This document shows positions 7,759 to 15,414 of a DNA stretch of 28,078 bases, one piece after another (within the stretch, counting starts at the first letter, position 1; each line of letters starts with the position of its first letter). The position numbers and the translations under genes were made by a program. Location: assembly GCA_964370645.1 (NCBI GenBank), contig CAYJJS010000020.1, positions 1-28,078 of the forward strand, read 5' to 3'. The stretch comes from CAMQRS01 sp964370645. Its GTDB lineage: Bacteria > Bacillota_I > Bacilli_A > Erysipelotrichales > Erysipelotrichaceae. Under the pieces are notes generated by a model. The model had not been told where the DNA came from, did not search any database, and saw only the letters and a list, made by a program, of their open reading frames with translations.

Positions 7759-8865
7759 ATGGAAAAAAATGAAATGTTAGAAGTAGAAGTTTCTTCAAGA
7801 GAAGAACTATTAGAAGAATTAAAAGGGGTATATCAAGAAATTGATGTGGCAACCGCAAAAGGGTACCAAAGAAAATGGAAACAATTTGATTCATGGGAAT
7901 CGGCTTATGATGAAGAATTGAATGATTCGTTTTATGGGATGATTGACTTTGCCTATGCAAAAGTAAAAGATGAACAAAAGAAAAATGAAGAAATCAAAAG
8001 AGAATTAATTGCACAAGCAAATGTACAATTAAGTTCTAAAAATATGGGACAAGCAACAAAAACCATGAATGAATTGATGACTACATGGAAAGAAACGAAA
8101 AGCGCGGGTAGAGATTTAGATGAAGAGTTATGGCAAGAATTTAATAAAGTTCGTCAATCTTTTTATGATTTAAAAAGTGAAAACTATAAGCAATTACAAG
8201 AAAAATTCGTGCATTCAAAAGCGGTAAAAGAAGCGTTGATTCAAGAAGTAGAAACTTTAAAGGATTCTACCGATTACAAAAAAACAAGTACACGTATGAA
8301 TGAGTTAATGAAAGCTTGGAAAGAAGCAGGAAGTTCAGGTAGAGAATTTGATGATGCTTTATGGAATACGTTCAATGATTTAAGACAAGTGTTTTATGAC
8401 AACAAAGCAAAACACTATGCTGGATTAGAAGAACAATATGCACAAAACAATAAACTGAAAAAAGAGTTAATTGAAAAAGTACGTGAAGTTGCTGAAGAAG
8501 AGTACTACAATAGAGAGAACACAGAAAAGATGAAAGCATTTAGTGCAGAGTGGAAAACAATTGGTTTTTCAGGTAAAGAGTATGATAATGCAAACTGGGT
8601 TCAATTTAAATCATTAACGGATCAATATTTTGCTGAGTTAAAAGCATTTAATGAAAATAGAGCACAAATGTACCAACAACGTATGAAAGATCGTAAAGCA
8701 AATATTCAATCGGATATTGAAAGAGAGCGTCGTGCGATTGAGCGTTTAAAGAATGAAATTGCTGCAACAATTTCAGAGCGTGGAGTTGCTGTATTGGAAG
8801 AAGAAATTGAAGATTGTAAAGCATATATTCAAGAGCTTGAGGCAGAATTAAATAGTTTAGATTAA
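7759..8865 (+). CDS. Protein with three tandem DUF349 repeats
   Basis: 368 residues, strongly helical and charged. Three DUF349 units are visible by their repeated signature of a W-K-E/T core followed by SGRE-like and W-x-x-F elements: MTTWKETKSAGRDLDEELW (about 111), MKAWKEAGSSGREFDDALW (about 188) and AEWKTIGFSGKEYDNANW (about 262). A C-terminal coiled coil of about 70 residues (ERERRAIERLKNEI and LEEEIEDCKAYIQELEAEL) follows. DUF349 proteins are widespread in bacteria but have no agreed molecular function; the three-helix repeats suggest a scaffold or nucleic-acid-associated role. TAGGAG lies about 10 bases before the ATG. The gene ends in its own terminator. Confidence 0.88.
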   Translation: MEKNEMLEVEVSSREELLEELKGVYQEIDVATAKGYQRKWKQFDSWESAYDEELNDSFYGMIDFAYAKVKDEQKKNEEIKRELIAQANVQLSSKNMGQATKTMNELMTTWKETKSAGRDLDEELWQEFNKVRQSFYDLKSENYKQLQEKFVHSKAVKEALIQEVETLKDSTDYKKTSTRMNELMKAWKEAGSSGREFDDALWNTFNDLRQVFYDNKAKHYAGLEEQYAQNNKLKKELIEKVREVAEEEYYNRENTEKMKAFSAEWKTIGFSGKEYDNANWVQFKSLTDQYFAELKAFNENRAQMYQQRMKDRKANIQSDIERERRAIERLKNEIAATISERGVAVLEEEIEDCKAYIQELEAELNSLD

Positions 8866-8889
8866 GATGCGTTATGCATCTTTTTTTTA
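8864..8889 (+). terminator. Terminator after the DUF349 gene
   Basis: A 7-bp stem (AAGATGC at 8864-8870 with GCATCTT at 8876-8882) and GTTAT loop are followed by a run of eight T. It lies just 17 bases before the next start codon, so read-through may still supply the HD-domain gene. Confidence 0.82.
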
Positions 8890-8906
8890 CTGTAGAAGGA
8901 GGAGTT

Positions 8907-9494
8907 ATGTATCCAAGTAAAGAAGAAGCGCTACAAATTTTATACAAAGCTGAACGAAGTAATCCTGGTGATTGGGTACAACACTCTTTAGCTGTCGCAC
9001 TTTGTGCTGAAAAAATTGCAACGGCTTGTGGCTTACTTGCAAATAAGGCATATGTGCTAGGTTTGTTACATGATATTGGTAGATATCCAGGTCGAACATA
9101 CTTTAAACATGTGGTGGATGGGTATGAATATATGATGTCACTAGGTTATGATGAGGTTGCTAGAGTATGTTTATCGCATTCGTTTCCAACGCAAGATATC
9201 AATGGATATCTTGGTCGAATAGATGTCTCAAAACAAGTGTATGAGTCATATACACAAAAGCTACAGAGTATGTCTTTTGATGTGTATGATGCACTGATTC
9301 AGCTATGTGATAATCTAGCAGGTACTCAGATAATGCATATGGAAGAAAGAATGGCAGATGTAGAGTCTCGATATCGTCCTTTTCCAAAAGAGAGTAGACA
9401 AAAGTATAAGCAACTGAAAGCAGACTTTGAACAAAGAGCGAATAAGAATATATATGAAATTGTGAGTGATGAATCAACACTTTGGGGATTATAG
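8907..9494 (+). CDS. HD-domain phosphohydrolase-like protein
   Basis: 195 residues. The metal-binding HD pattern is visible: W-x-x-HS at H26, LLHDIGRYPG with H55 and D56, then FKHVVDGYEYM with a further histidine, and CLSHSFP. This fits the HD superfamily (PF01966), hydrolases acting on nucleotides or small phosphate esters, but the substrate cannot be deduced. The frame is open to an ATG at 8874, but that codon lies in the preceding terminator; the ATG at 8907 has an excellent AAGGAGG 5 bases before it. C-terminal residues form charged helices (FPKESRQKYKQLKADFEQR). Confidence 0.85.
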   Translation: MYPSKEEALQILYKAERSNPGDWVQHSLAVALCAEKIATACGLLANKAYVLGLLHDIGRYPGRTYFKHVVDGYEYMMSLGYDEVARVCLSHSFPTQDINGYLGRIDVSKQVYESYTQKLQSMSFDVYDALIQLCDNLAGTQIMHMEERMADVESRYRPFPKESRQKYKQLKADFEQRANKNIYEIVSDESTLWGL

Positions 9495-9555
9495 GAGTGA
9501 GTGAAGGTATTTCATGATAGATTATTCGTATTTTCTTTAAATTGTAGATTGATTT

Positions 9556-9564
9556 TGTTATAAT
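9556..9564 (+). promoter_or_regulatory. Extended -10 promoter of the LuxR-type regulator
   Basis: TGTTATAAT at 9556-9564 is a perfect extended -10 element (TGN plus TATAAT). The -35 is poor (TTTAAA at 9537-9542, 16-base spacer), as expected for extended -10 promoters. Confidence 0.65.
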
Positions 9565-9590
9565 GACAAGGAGTGTAGGTGATATAAGTG

Positions 9591-10691
9591 ATGAAAAAAC
9601 AAAATGCACAAATGAATTTTTTCTCTGAAATGTCAGAACATCAAATATCCGCACGTGAATTTTTCAGTGATGATTTGTTGGATTCGTTAAAGCGTAATTT
9701 TGGATTTCAAGATGTATTGATTTCCTATTTTGATATAGATGGACAATTTTTATCATGGATTTATAATGGTAAAAAACAACTTGCAAATGTGAATCACCCA
9801 TATGTAAAATTCATGGAAAAAGACAGTGTGCGAAAAATAATATATTTAGAAGCATTGAGGGATCATTTAACATACTTTAATGTGTTACCAAGAGTATATA
9901 AGTCGAGTGATTATATAGAGGCTAGTGGATATGATCAAAATGCATATGTGCAGTTTATTGAAAAGCACTTTCAAGCACACTATAGTGTGAAACTTGCTTT
10001 TGGGATTAATGCTTATATACAGATGGCTTTTTTTAAGAGTAAAGAAGCTGGTGATTTTAGTGCAGAAGAAATTGAGACCATTCATCAAATATATGTATTT
10101 GTTGCCAATTCGTATAAGAACTTCAAAAAACATGAACAACGTTTGATTGTTTCTAATATTCAAAGTGAAATTATTGAGTTGGGAGAAAAAGCATACATTG
10201 TAACAGATGACTTTATGAATTTAATGAGTTGTAATAAAGTTGCACAAACTTATTTAGAAGAAATATTAGGCCAGAAAATAGCGCAGATGAACGGGGATAT
10301 GATTCCTTGTAATTGGTTACCATTTCTACTTGGCGATCAAGAAGTAGAGGTTGTTAATGGTGTAAAGCAAAAAGTTATTAAAGATTATGTATTTAGTATT
10401 CATACACATGATCAATGTTATTCGAATGGAATTATAGATCGTTATCATTGGATTACTATTACACCAAAGAGTGAACAGAAACAAGTTGAAAATGTAGAAG
10501 CACATACTTTGCTTACAGCTACAGAACTAAAGGTTGCACAGTTGATGCATAAGGGATTGACTTATAAAGCGATTGCACAAGAACTTGTGGTAAGTTATCA
10601 TACGATAAAAAAACATGTACAAAATATTTATTTAAAGTGTAATGTAAATAGTCGTTATGAACTGAGTATTTTTTTAGAAAGTAAGAAATAG
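9591..10691 (+). CDS. LuxR-type HTH regulator with GAF/PAS-like sensory region
   Basis: 366 residues. The C-terminus (about 305-365) is a clear LuxR/GerE helix-turn-helix: LTATELKVAQLMHKGLTYKA, AQELVVSYHTIKKHVQNIYL, then a SRYELSIFL end. About 20-185 looks GAF-like, with an aromatic-rich segment (LISYFDIDGQFLSWIY) followed by helices, and about 190-300 is PAS-like (AYIVTDDFMNLMSCN). No receiver domain or membrane helix is visible, so it is probably a cytosolic one-component sensor. ATG at 9591 is preferred over GTG at 9588, with AGGTG about 9 bases upstream. It ends in a terminator and lies immediately before the glycyl radical gene set on the same strand, so local activation of that set by a metabolite is a reasonable inference, not shown. 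Confidence 0.85.
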   Translation: MKKQNAQMNFFSEMSEHQISAREFFSDDLLDSLKRNFGFQDVLISYFDIDGQFLSWIYNGKKQLANVNHPYVKFMEKDSVRKIIYLEALRDHLTYFNVLPRVYKSSDYIEASGYDQNAYVQFIEKHFQAHYSVKLAFGINAYIQMAFFKSKEAGDFSAEEIETIHQIYVFVANSYKNFKKHEQRLIVSNIQSEIIELGEKAYIVTDDFMNLMSCNKVAQTYLEEILGQKIAQMNGDMIPCNWLPFLLGDQEVEVVNGVKQKVIKDYVFSIHTHDQCYSNGIIDRYHWITITPKSEQKQVENVEAHTLLTATELKVAQLMHKGLTYKAIAQELVVSYHTIKKHVQNIYLKCNVNSRYELSIFLESKK

Positions 10692-10720
10692 ACATAGTTG
10701 AATTACAGCTATGTTTTTTT
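10692..10720 (+). terminator. Terminator after the LuxR-type regulator
   Basis: Stem ACATAG (10692-10697) pairs with CTATGT (10709-10714) across an 11-base loop and leads into seven T. The stem is modest but correctly placed. Confidence 0.75.
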
Positions 10721-10724
10721 ATGT

Positions 10725-10784
10725 TTTTTCCATCATCATTTAATTTTGTTTGTAGAATAGCTTAAAGCTAAACAAATGGAAAAA
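10725..10784. promoter_or_regulatory. Nested dyad in the glycyl radical cluster upstream region
   Basis: Three nested complementary pairs occur: TTTTTCCAT (10725-10733) with ATGGAAAAA (10776-10784), TTTGTTT (10745-10751) with AAACAAA (10770-10776), and AGCTT with AAGCT around A10764. It is a candidate binding site for the adjacent LuxR-type regulator, or an RNA fold if an upstream promoter is used. The remainder of 10785-10999 holds the cre-like site and promoter listed separately, and no gene. Confidence 0.4.
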
Positions 10785-10857
10785 GGTAAAGCATGATGAA
10801 TGTTTTATTTTCGTTAAATACACAAATGTAATGTTTTTTAGATTAAAATCAGCAAAT

Positions 10858-10874
10858 TGTAAAGCGCTTTCACA
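10858..10874. promoter_or_regulatory. cre-like CcpA operator
   Basis: TGTAAAGCGCTTTCACA contains the 10-bp palindromic core AAAGCGCTTT and a full consensus half TTTCA. It differs from the ideal cre TGAAAGCGCTTTCA only at the first two bases of one half. It lies about 75 bases upstream of the predicted transcription start, so carbon-catabolite control of the cluster through CcpA is likely; the sign of the effect cannot be read from the sequence. Confidence 0.75.
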
Positions 10875-10935
10875 AGATAGGGAGAATTCCTTATGTTATA
10901 TAAGTAGCATTCCTACTGTATTGTGTGGCTAGTAT

Positions 10936-10944
10936 TGTTATAAT
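10936..10944 (+). promoter_or_regulatory. Extended -10 promoter of the glycyl radical cluster
   Basis: TGTTATAAT at 10936-10944 is an extended -10 element identical to that before the LuxR-type gene. No good -35 is present at the right distance, consistent with activator dependence. The start codon of the activase lies about 50 bases downstream of the predicted transcription start. Confidence 0.65.
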
Positions 10945-10999
10945 TTTGTTAAGTAAAACTTGTGCAAAGTTTCACATGTTGTTTTTAAGGAGGCGTATC

Positions 11000-11947
11000 A
11001 TGCCACAAAAAGGAATTGTATTTGATATACAAAGGTTTACTATTCATGATGGACCAGGACTACGTACGGAATTGTTTTTTAAAGGTTGTCCTTTACGCTG
11101 TAAATGGTGTGGAAATCCGGAAAGTTTCTTGATGCAACCACAACTTGGTGTTTACAAGAGTAAATGTATTTCAAAAAAGAAATGTGGAGCATGCTTAGAT
11201 GTTTGTCCAAATGATGCACTTCAATTTTATAGAGGAAAACTCATTGGTATTGATAGAGAGAAGTGTACCAATTGTCAGGCTTGTTATCGTGAGTGCCCTA
11301 GTGATGCGATTAAGCTATGGGGAGAAGAGATGGACGTTGAATCATGTATGAAGATCATTCGTCGTGATAAGGGTTATTATGAGCGCTCTGGTGGTGGTGT
11401 TACCGTATCCGGTGGAGAGGCTGGTTTACATGCTTCATTTATAGCAGAGTTGTTTCAAGCGTGTAAGGCTGAAGGTATTCATACTTGCTTTGAGAGTGCA
11501 TTTCATGTTGCATGGGAGCAACTAGAACTAGTCATGCCTCATAGTGATTTAATTATTACAGATATAAAACACATGGATGCCCAAGTACATAAAACATATA
11601 CAGGAGTAAGTAATACACTGCTATTAGAAAATATAAAGAAAGCAGTAGAACTAGATAAAGAGATCATCATTCGAATTCCAATTATACCGGATGTGAATGA
11701 CAGTGAAGAAAATATAAAGAATACTGCAGATTATATTATTAATGAATTAGGTGGAAAAGTACGAACTTTACAATTACTTAGTTTTATGAGACTAGGTGAA
11801 GAGAAGTATGCTGCACTTGGTATGGAGTATTTAATGCAAGATGTAAAAGTGAGAAGGAAATCATTTTTAGATAAGATTAAGAAGTTTGCTAACTACTTTA
11901 ATGAGAGAGGTATTCATTGTGTAGTTGGGACAAAAGAAAAAGAGTAG
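11000..11947 (+). CDS. Glycyl radical enzyme activase (HpfH/CutD/PFL-activase family)
   Basis: A radical SAM enzyme of 315 residues that uses S-adenosylmethionine and a [4Fe-4S] cluster to place the glycyl radical on the partner enzyme. The radical SAM motif is C30-x3-C34-x2-C37 (GCPLRCKWC). A ferredoxin-like insert with two extra clusters follows: C56, C62, C65, C69 and C89, C92, C95, C99. GGVTVSGGE at about 133-141 is the SAM-binding element typical of this family. The ATG at 11000 is chosen over an upstream in-frame start at 10925 because AAGGAGG lies just before it, it begins with the conserved GIVFDIQRFTIHDGPGLRT, and the -10 box lies within the longer reading. It precedes its probable substrate enzyme by 93 bases. 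Confidence 0.93.
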   Translation: MPQKGIVFDIQRFTIHDGPGLRTELFFKGCPLRCKWCGNPESFLMQPQLGVYKSKCISKKKCGACLDVCPNDALQFYRGKLIGIDREKCTNCQACYRECPSDAIKLWGEEMDVESCMKIIRRDKGYYERSGGGVTVSGGEAGLHASFIAELFQACKAEGIHTCFESAFHVAWEQLELVMPHSDLIITDIKHMDAQVHKTYTGVSNTLLLENIKKAVELDKEIIIRIPIIPDVNDSEENIKNTADYIINELGGKVRTLQLLSFMRLGEEKYAALGMEYLMQDVKVRRKSFLDKIKKFANYFNERGIHCVVGTKEKE

Positions 11948-12040
11948 TGGAACTACATCTATATGAATCTAGTAGCGAAGTAGTGAAGAAGTATTCATGT
12001 GGATTAATATATAAAGTTCATTTTACAGGAGGAGAAACAA

Positions 12041-14524
12041 ATGAGTGAAAAACACACAAATGCTCGTGGGACAGAAACGTTTGATCATGTGTATGGTTTA
12101 GGATATGAAGTAAATCATGCAGATTGGTCACCATTTCCACGTGTAAACATGCTAAGACAAAAGTTCTTAGACAGACCTTATGAGATTGATGTAGAACGTT
12201 TACGTTTAATTACGGAGGCTTATAAGAAACATGAAGGAGCACCTAAAAAATTACAATGTGCATATGCGTTTGAAAATATTTTATTAAACACAACGTTATA
12301 TGTATACGAAGGAGATTTAATTTTAGGAGAAATTGCTGCGCCTGCTAAGGCTTCACCAATTTATCCAGAATTCTCTGCACATTGGATTATTGATGAGATT
12401 TTGAATTCTCCATTTGAAGAGAGAGCAAATGATCAATTTTATATTCGTAATGATGAAGAACGTGCTGAAATTGTTGAACTTTGTAAATACTGGGAAGGGA
12501 AAACGATTGAGGATAAAATTAACTCAAGATTAGAAGTGGATCAAACGAAAGGTTCACAACTTGGGGCAAAAATCTTCCAAACCAATGTATACCACTATGC
12601 TGGTGCTGGTCACTTAGTAATCGATTATGCAAAACTTATGAAGGTTGGTTATAATGGATTGATTGAAGAAGCAAAAGCTGCGTATGCAAAATTAAGTAAA
12701 AGAGATCCAGATTATGCAGATAAAAGAGATTTCTATGAGGCAATGATCATTATGTTAGAAGCTTCTAAAAAATACATTGCACGTTATGGAGCTTTAGCAA
12801 AAGAAGAATCTGAAAAAGAAAGTGATGCAAAAAGAAAACAAGAGTTAGTGACTATGGCTGCTAACTGTGAGCAAATTGCAGGTGGAGTACCACAAACATT
12901 CTGGCAAGCATTACAGTTATTTAACTTTGCAACTACATTAATTCAAATTGAAGGAAATGGACACTCTATTTCATATGGTCGTTTTGACCAATGGTTATAC
13001 CCATACTACGAAAAAGACTTAAAAGATGGAACAATCACAAAAGAATTCGTATTAGAGTTATTAGAAGTTGAATTTGTGAAAATGAACAATCCAACAAAAT
13101 TAAAAGATAAAGGAACAGTTATTGTTCGTAATGGACGTGGTTTTGGTGGAGAAAGTTTAACAATTGGTGGAGTTGATAGTGAAGGAAATGATGTTACTAA
13201 CGACTTAACTATGTTAGTGTTAGAAGGTTCTGCACATACACGTATGATGAATCCATGGGTTTGTGTGAGAATGCATGATGACACTCCATATGAATTAAAA
13301 GTAAAAACAGTAGAATGTATTCGTGCAGGATATGGACATCCAAAAATCTTTAATGACGCACCAACAATCAAAGCAATGCAAAGAAAAGGTATGACTTTAG
13401 AAGAAGCTAGACAATATGCAGTAGTAGGTTGTGTAGAACCAAGTTTACCTGGTAAAGAATATGGTTGGCATGATGCTGCATATGTAAATACAGCGAAAAT
13501 GATGGAAATGGTTATTAACGGTGGACGTACACTAGATAATCCAGATACACAATTAGGACCAGATACAGGAAGTTTAGAAACATACCAAAACTTTGATGAA
13601 GTATTGGCGAGTGTAGATGCGCAGTTTGAATACTGGACGGATCAAATGTGTAGTTCATTAAATATTATTGACCGTGCACACCAAGAGTTAAAACCTTTAC
13701 CTTACTTATCAGCTTTATTTGAAGGATGTATTGAAAAAGGTGTGGATATTACTGCTGGTGGTACAAAATACAATGGTATCGGACCACAAGCAAGTGGTAT
13801 GGCAACTTGTGCGGATTCATTAGCAACAATTAAACAATTGATGTTTGATGAAAAACGCTACTCAGGTAGTGAATTGTTACAAGCAGTAAAAGATAACTGG
13901 GTTGGACACGATAAGCTATATGCATTAGTAAATAGTTCAAAAGTTCACCACTATGGTAATGATGATGATTATGCAGATGATTTATTCAAATACATGTTTG
14001 AATGTTACTGTAGACACATTAGTGGAAGAGCCACTACGCGTGGTGGAGAATTCTCACCAGGTGTATATTCTGTAAATGCGAATGTAGGTATGGGATTATT
14101 CACAAATGCTTCATTAGATGGTCGTACAAAGGCGGAAGCAATTTCAGATAACTTATCACCAGTGCATACGGATGGTGGTTCTCATGACACTTGTGGACCA
14201 ACTGCAATTGCAAATTCAGTAACAAAAGTAGATCACTCATTAGCAACAAATGGTACATTACTAAACTTACGTTTCCCACAAGAAGCGGTTGCTGGAGTAG
14301 AGGGTAGAGATAACTTAGTTAGCTTTATTGATGAATACTTATCGAAAAAAGCAATGCATGTACAATTTAACATTATGGATTCTGCAACAATGCGTGCTGC
14401 ACAAAAAAATCCAGAAAATTATAAAGATATGTTAGTACGTGTTGCTGGATATAGTGCATACTTTGTAGAGCTAGGAAAACCACTACAAAAAGATTTAATT
14501 CAACGTACAGAGTTGAGTTTCTAA
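12041..14524 (+). CDS. Glycyl radical enzyme, probable sulfonate (DHPS) dehydratase, HpfG-like
   Basis: 827 residues, normal for the eliminase branch of glycyl radical enzymes. The radical glycine is G803 in RVAGYSAYF. The thiyl cysteine and base are C464 and E466 in VVGCVEPS. D478 lies exactly 14 residues after C464, in GWHDAAY, and H191 sits in AGAGH; as I recall, glycerol dehydratase uses D447 (C433+14) and H164 in these places. This supports C-O elimination, i.e. dehydration of a diol-like substrate. Neighbouring anion exporter, NAD(P)H-dependent ADH and DASS-like importer favour an anionic diol, best matched by DHPS giving 3-sulfopropionaldehyde. Alternatives are isethionate or DHPS C-S lyase, glycerol/propanediol dehydratase, or an unknown anionic diol. 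It is oxygen-sensitive by family. AGGAGG precedes the ATG. GRE family near certain; substrate moderate. Confidence 0.93.
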   Translation: MSEKHTNARGTETFDHVYGLGYEVNHADWSPFPRVNMLRQKFLDRPYEIDVERLRLITEAYKKHEGAPKKLQCAYAFENILLNTTLYVYEGDLILGEIAAPAKASPIYPEFSAHWIIDEILNSPFEERANDQFYIRNDEERAEIVELCKYWEGKTIEDKINSRLEVDQTKGSQLGAKIFQTNVYHYAGAGHLVIDYAKLMKVGYNGLIEEAKAAYAKLSKRDPDYADKRDFYEAMIIMLEASKKYIARYGALAKEESEKESDAKRKQELVTMAANCEQIAGGVPQTFWQALQLFNFATTLIQIEGNGHSISYGRFDQWLYPYYEKDLKDGTITKEFVLELLEVEFVKMNNPTKLKDKGTVIVRNGRGFGGESLTIGGVDSEGNDVTNDLTMLVLEGSAHTRMMNPWVCVRMHDDTPYELKVKTVECIRAGYGHPKIFNDAPTIKAMQRKGMTLEEARQYAVVGCVEPSLPGKEYGWHDAAYVNTAKMMEMVINGGRTLDNPDTQLGPDTGSLETYQNFDEVLASVDAQFEYWTDQMCSSLNIIDRAHQELKPLPYLSALFEGCIEKGVDITAGGTKYNGIGPQASGMATCADSLATIKQLMFDEKRYSGSELLQAVKDNWVGHDKLYALVNSSKVHHYGNDDDYADDLFKYMFECYCRHISGRATTRGGEFSPGVYSVNANVGMGLFTNASLDGRTKAEAISDNLSPVHTDGGSHDTCGPTAIANSVTKVDHSLATNGTLLNLRFPQEAVAGVEGRDNLVSFIDEYLSKKAMHVQFNIMDSATMRAAQKNPENYKDMLVRVAGYSAYFVELGKPLQKDLIQRTELSF

Positions 14525-14555
14525 AAAAAGGGAAAATTTAAAAGAGGAGAACAAG

Positions 14556-15347
14556 ATGGAGTTTATTTTTAACATTGATTATTTATGGTTGGGATTATAC
14601 CAAGTATTTGCATTTTTTATTCAAGGAGTAACTGGATTTGGTTGTACAGTATTGTCGGCACCATTTCACTCAGCAGTATTAGGACCAGCAGTAGGAACTG
14701 CATTTGCTACACTATTGTGTGCACCTACATTATATTTCTTAGGAATTAAAGAAATTAAAAATGTTGCGTGGAAAGATTTAGCTAAAATTGTATTATTATG
14801 TGCGCCAGGAGTTGTTATTGGTAACATTTTACTAAAACAAGTAGATCCAAATATGGCAAAAGTTGCAATTGGTGGAGTCGTTACATTTATTGCATTAATG
14901 AATATCTACAAAACAATTATTGCACCATTAGTATTAAAGAAGGAATACAATGAAGATGCACCAGATACAGCAGTTAAAAAAGCAGTTCGTTATGGAGCAT
15001 TAATTATTGGAGGGGTTGTGCATGGGGCATTCACAATCGGTGGACCATTAATTACTGTATATACTTTACAAGCAGTTAAGGATAAAGAAAAATTCCGTAA
15101 CACAATGACTTGGGTATGGATTGTATTAAATACTTACAACAGTATTGCACACTACCAATCAGGGTACTTTACAAATGAAATGTGGAGTGCATTCATCATT
15201 GCTTTACCATTAGCATTAATTGGATTAATTGCTGGTATGAAGTGTTTAACAAAAATCAACAAAATTACTTTCTTACGTGTTGTATACGTAGTATTATTAA
15301 TTGTTGGTGGAAACATGTTCATTACAAGTTTAATGAGCGTATTATAA
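14556..15347 (+). CDS. TauE/SafE family anion (sulfonate/sulfite) exporter
   Basis: 263 residues with about seven or eight membrane helices. Family signatures are the first repeat GVTGFGCTVLSAP (about residues 24-36) and the second repeat GGVVHGAFTIGGPLITVY (about 150-170). TauE/SafE proteins export sulfite, sulfoacetate and other small organosulfur or carboxylate anions, and such a gene accompanies several sulfonate fermentation clusters. It starts 31 bases after the glycyl radical enzyme with AGAGGAG in front, so it is in the same operon. Its likely job is to remove the end product (3-hydroxypropanesulfonate if the DHPS model holds) or sulfite if the enzyme is a C-S lyase. Direction and substrate are inferred. 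Confidence 0.88.
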   Translation: MEFIFNIDYLWLGLYQVFAFFIQGVTGFGCTVLSAPFHSAVLGPAVGTAFATLLCAPTLYFLGIKEIKNVAWKDLAKIVLLCAPGVVIGNILLKQVDPNMAKVAIGGVVTFIALMNIYKTIIAPLVLKKEYNEDAPDTAVKKAVRYGALIIGGVVHGAFTIGGPLITVYTLQAVKDKEKFRNTMTWVWIVLNTYNSIAHYQSGYFTNEMWSAFIIALPLALIGLIAGMKCLTKINKITFLRVVYVVLLIVGGNMFITSLMSVL

Positions 15348-15358
15348 TTTTAAATAGG

Positions 15359-15390
15359 CAAAGGGGGAACGATAAAGATTCCTCCCTTTG
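15359..15390 (+). other. Intercistronic hairpin without U-tract
   Basis: CAAAGGGGGAA (15359-15369) pairs with TTCCTCCCTTTG (15379-15390), 11 pairs with one bulged T and a 9-base loop. What follows is TGTGCTATAAG, not a T-run, so it is not a standard terminator. It may stabilise or process the upstream mRNA, partially terminate, or separate expression of the exporter and dehydrogenase genes. Confidence 0.7.
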
Positions 15391-15414
15391 TGTGCTATAA
15401 GATAGGAGAAAATA

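Noticed and set aside
10925..10999. N-terminal extension of the activase by 25 residues
   Set aside because: The -10 box lies inside this stretch, the residues are not family-like, and a strong AAGGAGG precedes the ATG at 11000.
12041..14524. Choline trimethylamine-lyase or pyruvate formate-lyase
   Set aside because: GCVEP is compatible with choline lyase, but no microcompartment or choline-type genes are present, and pyruvate formate-lyase has a double-cysteine active site not seen here.
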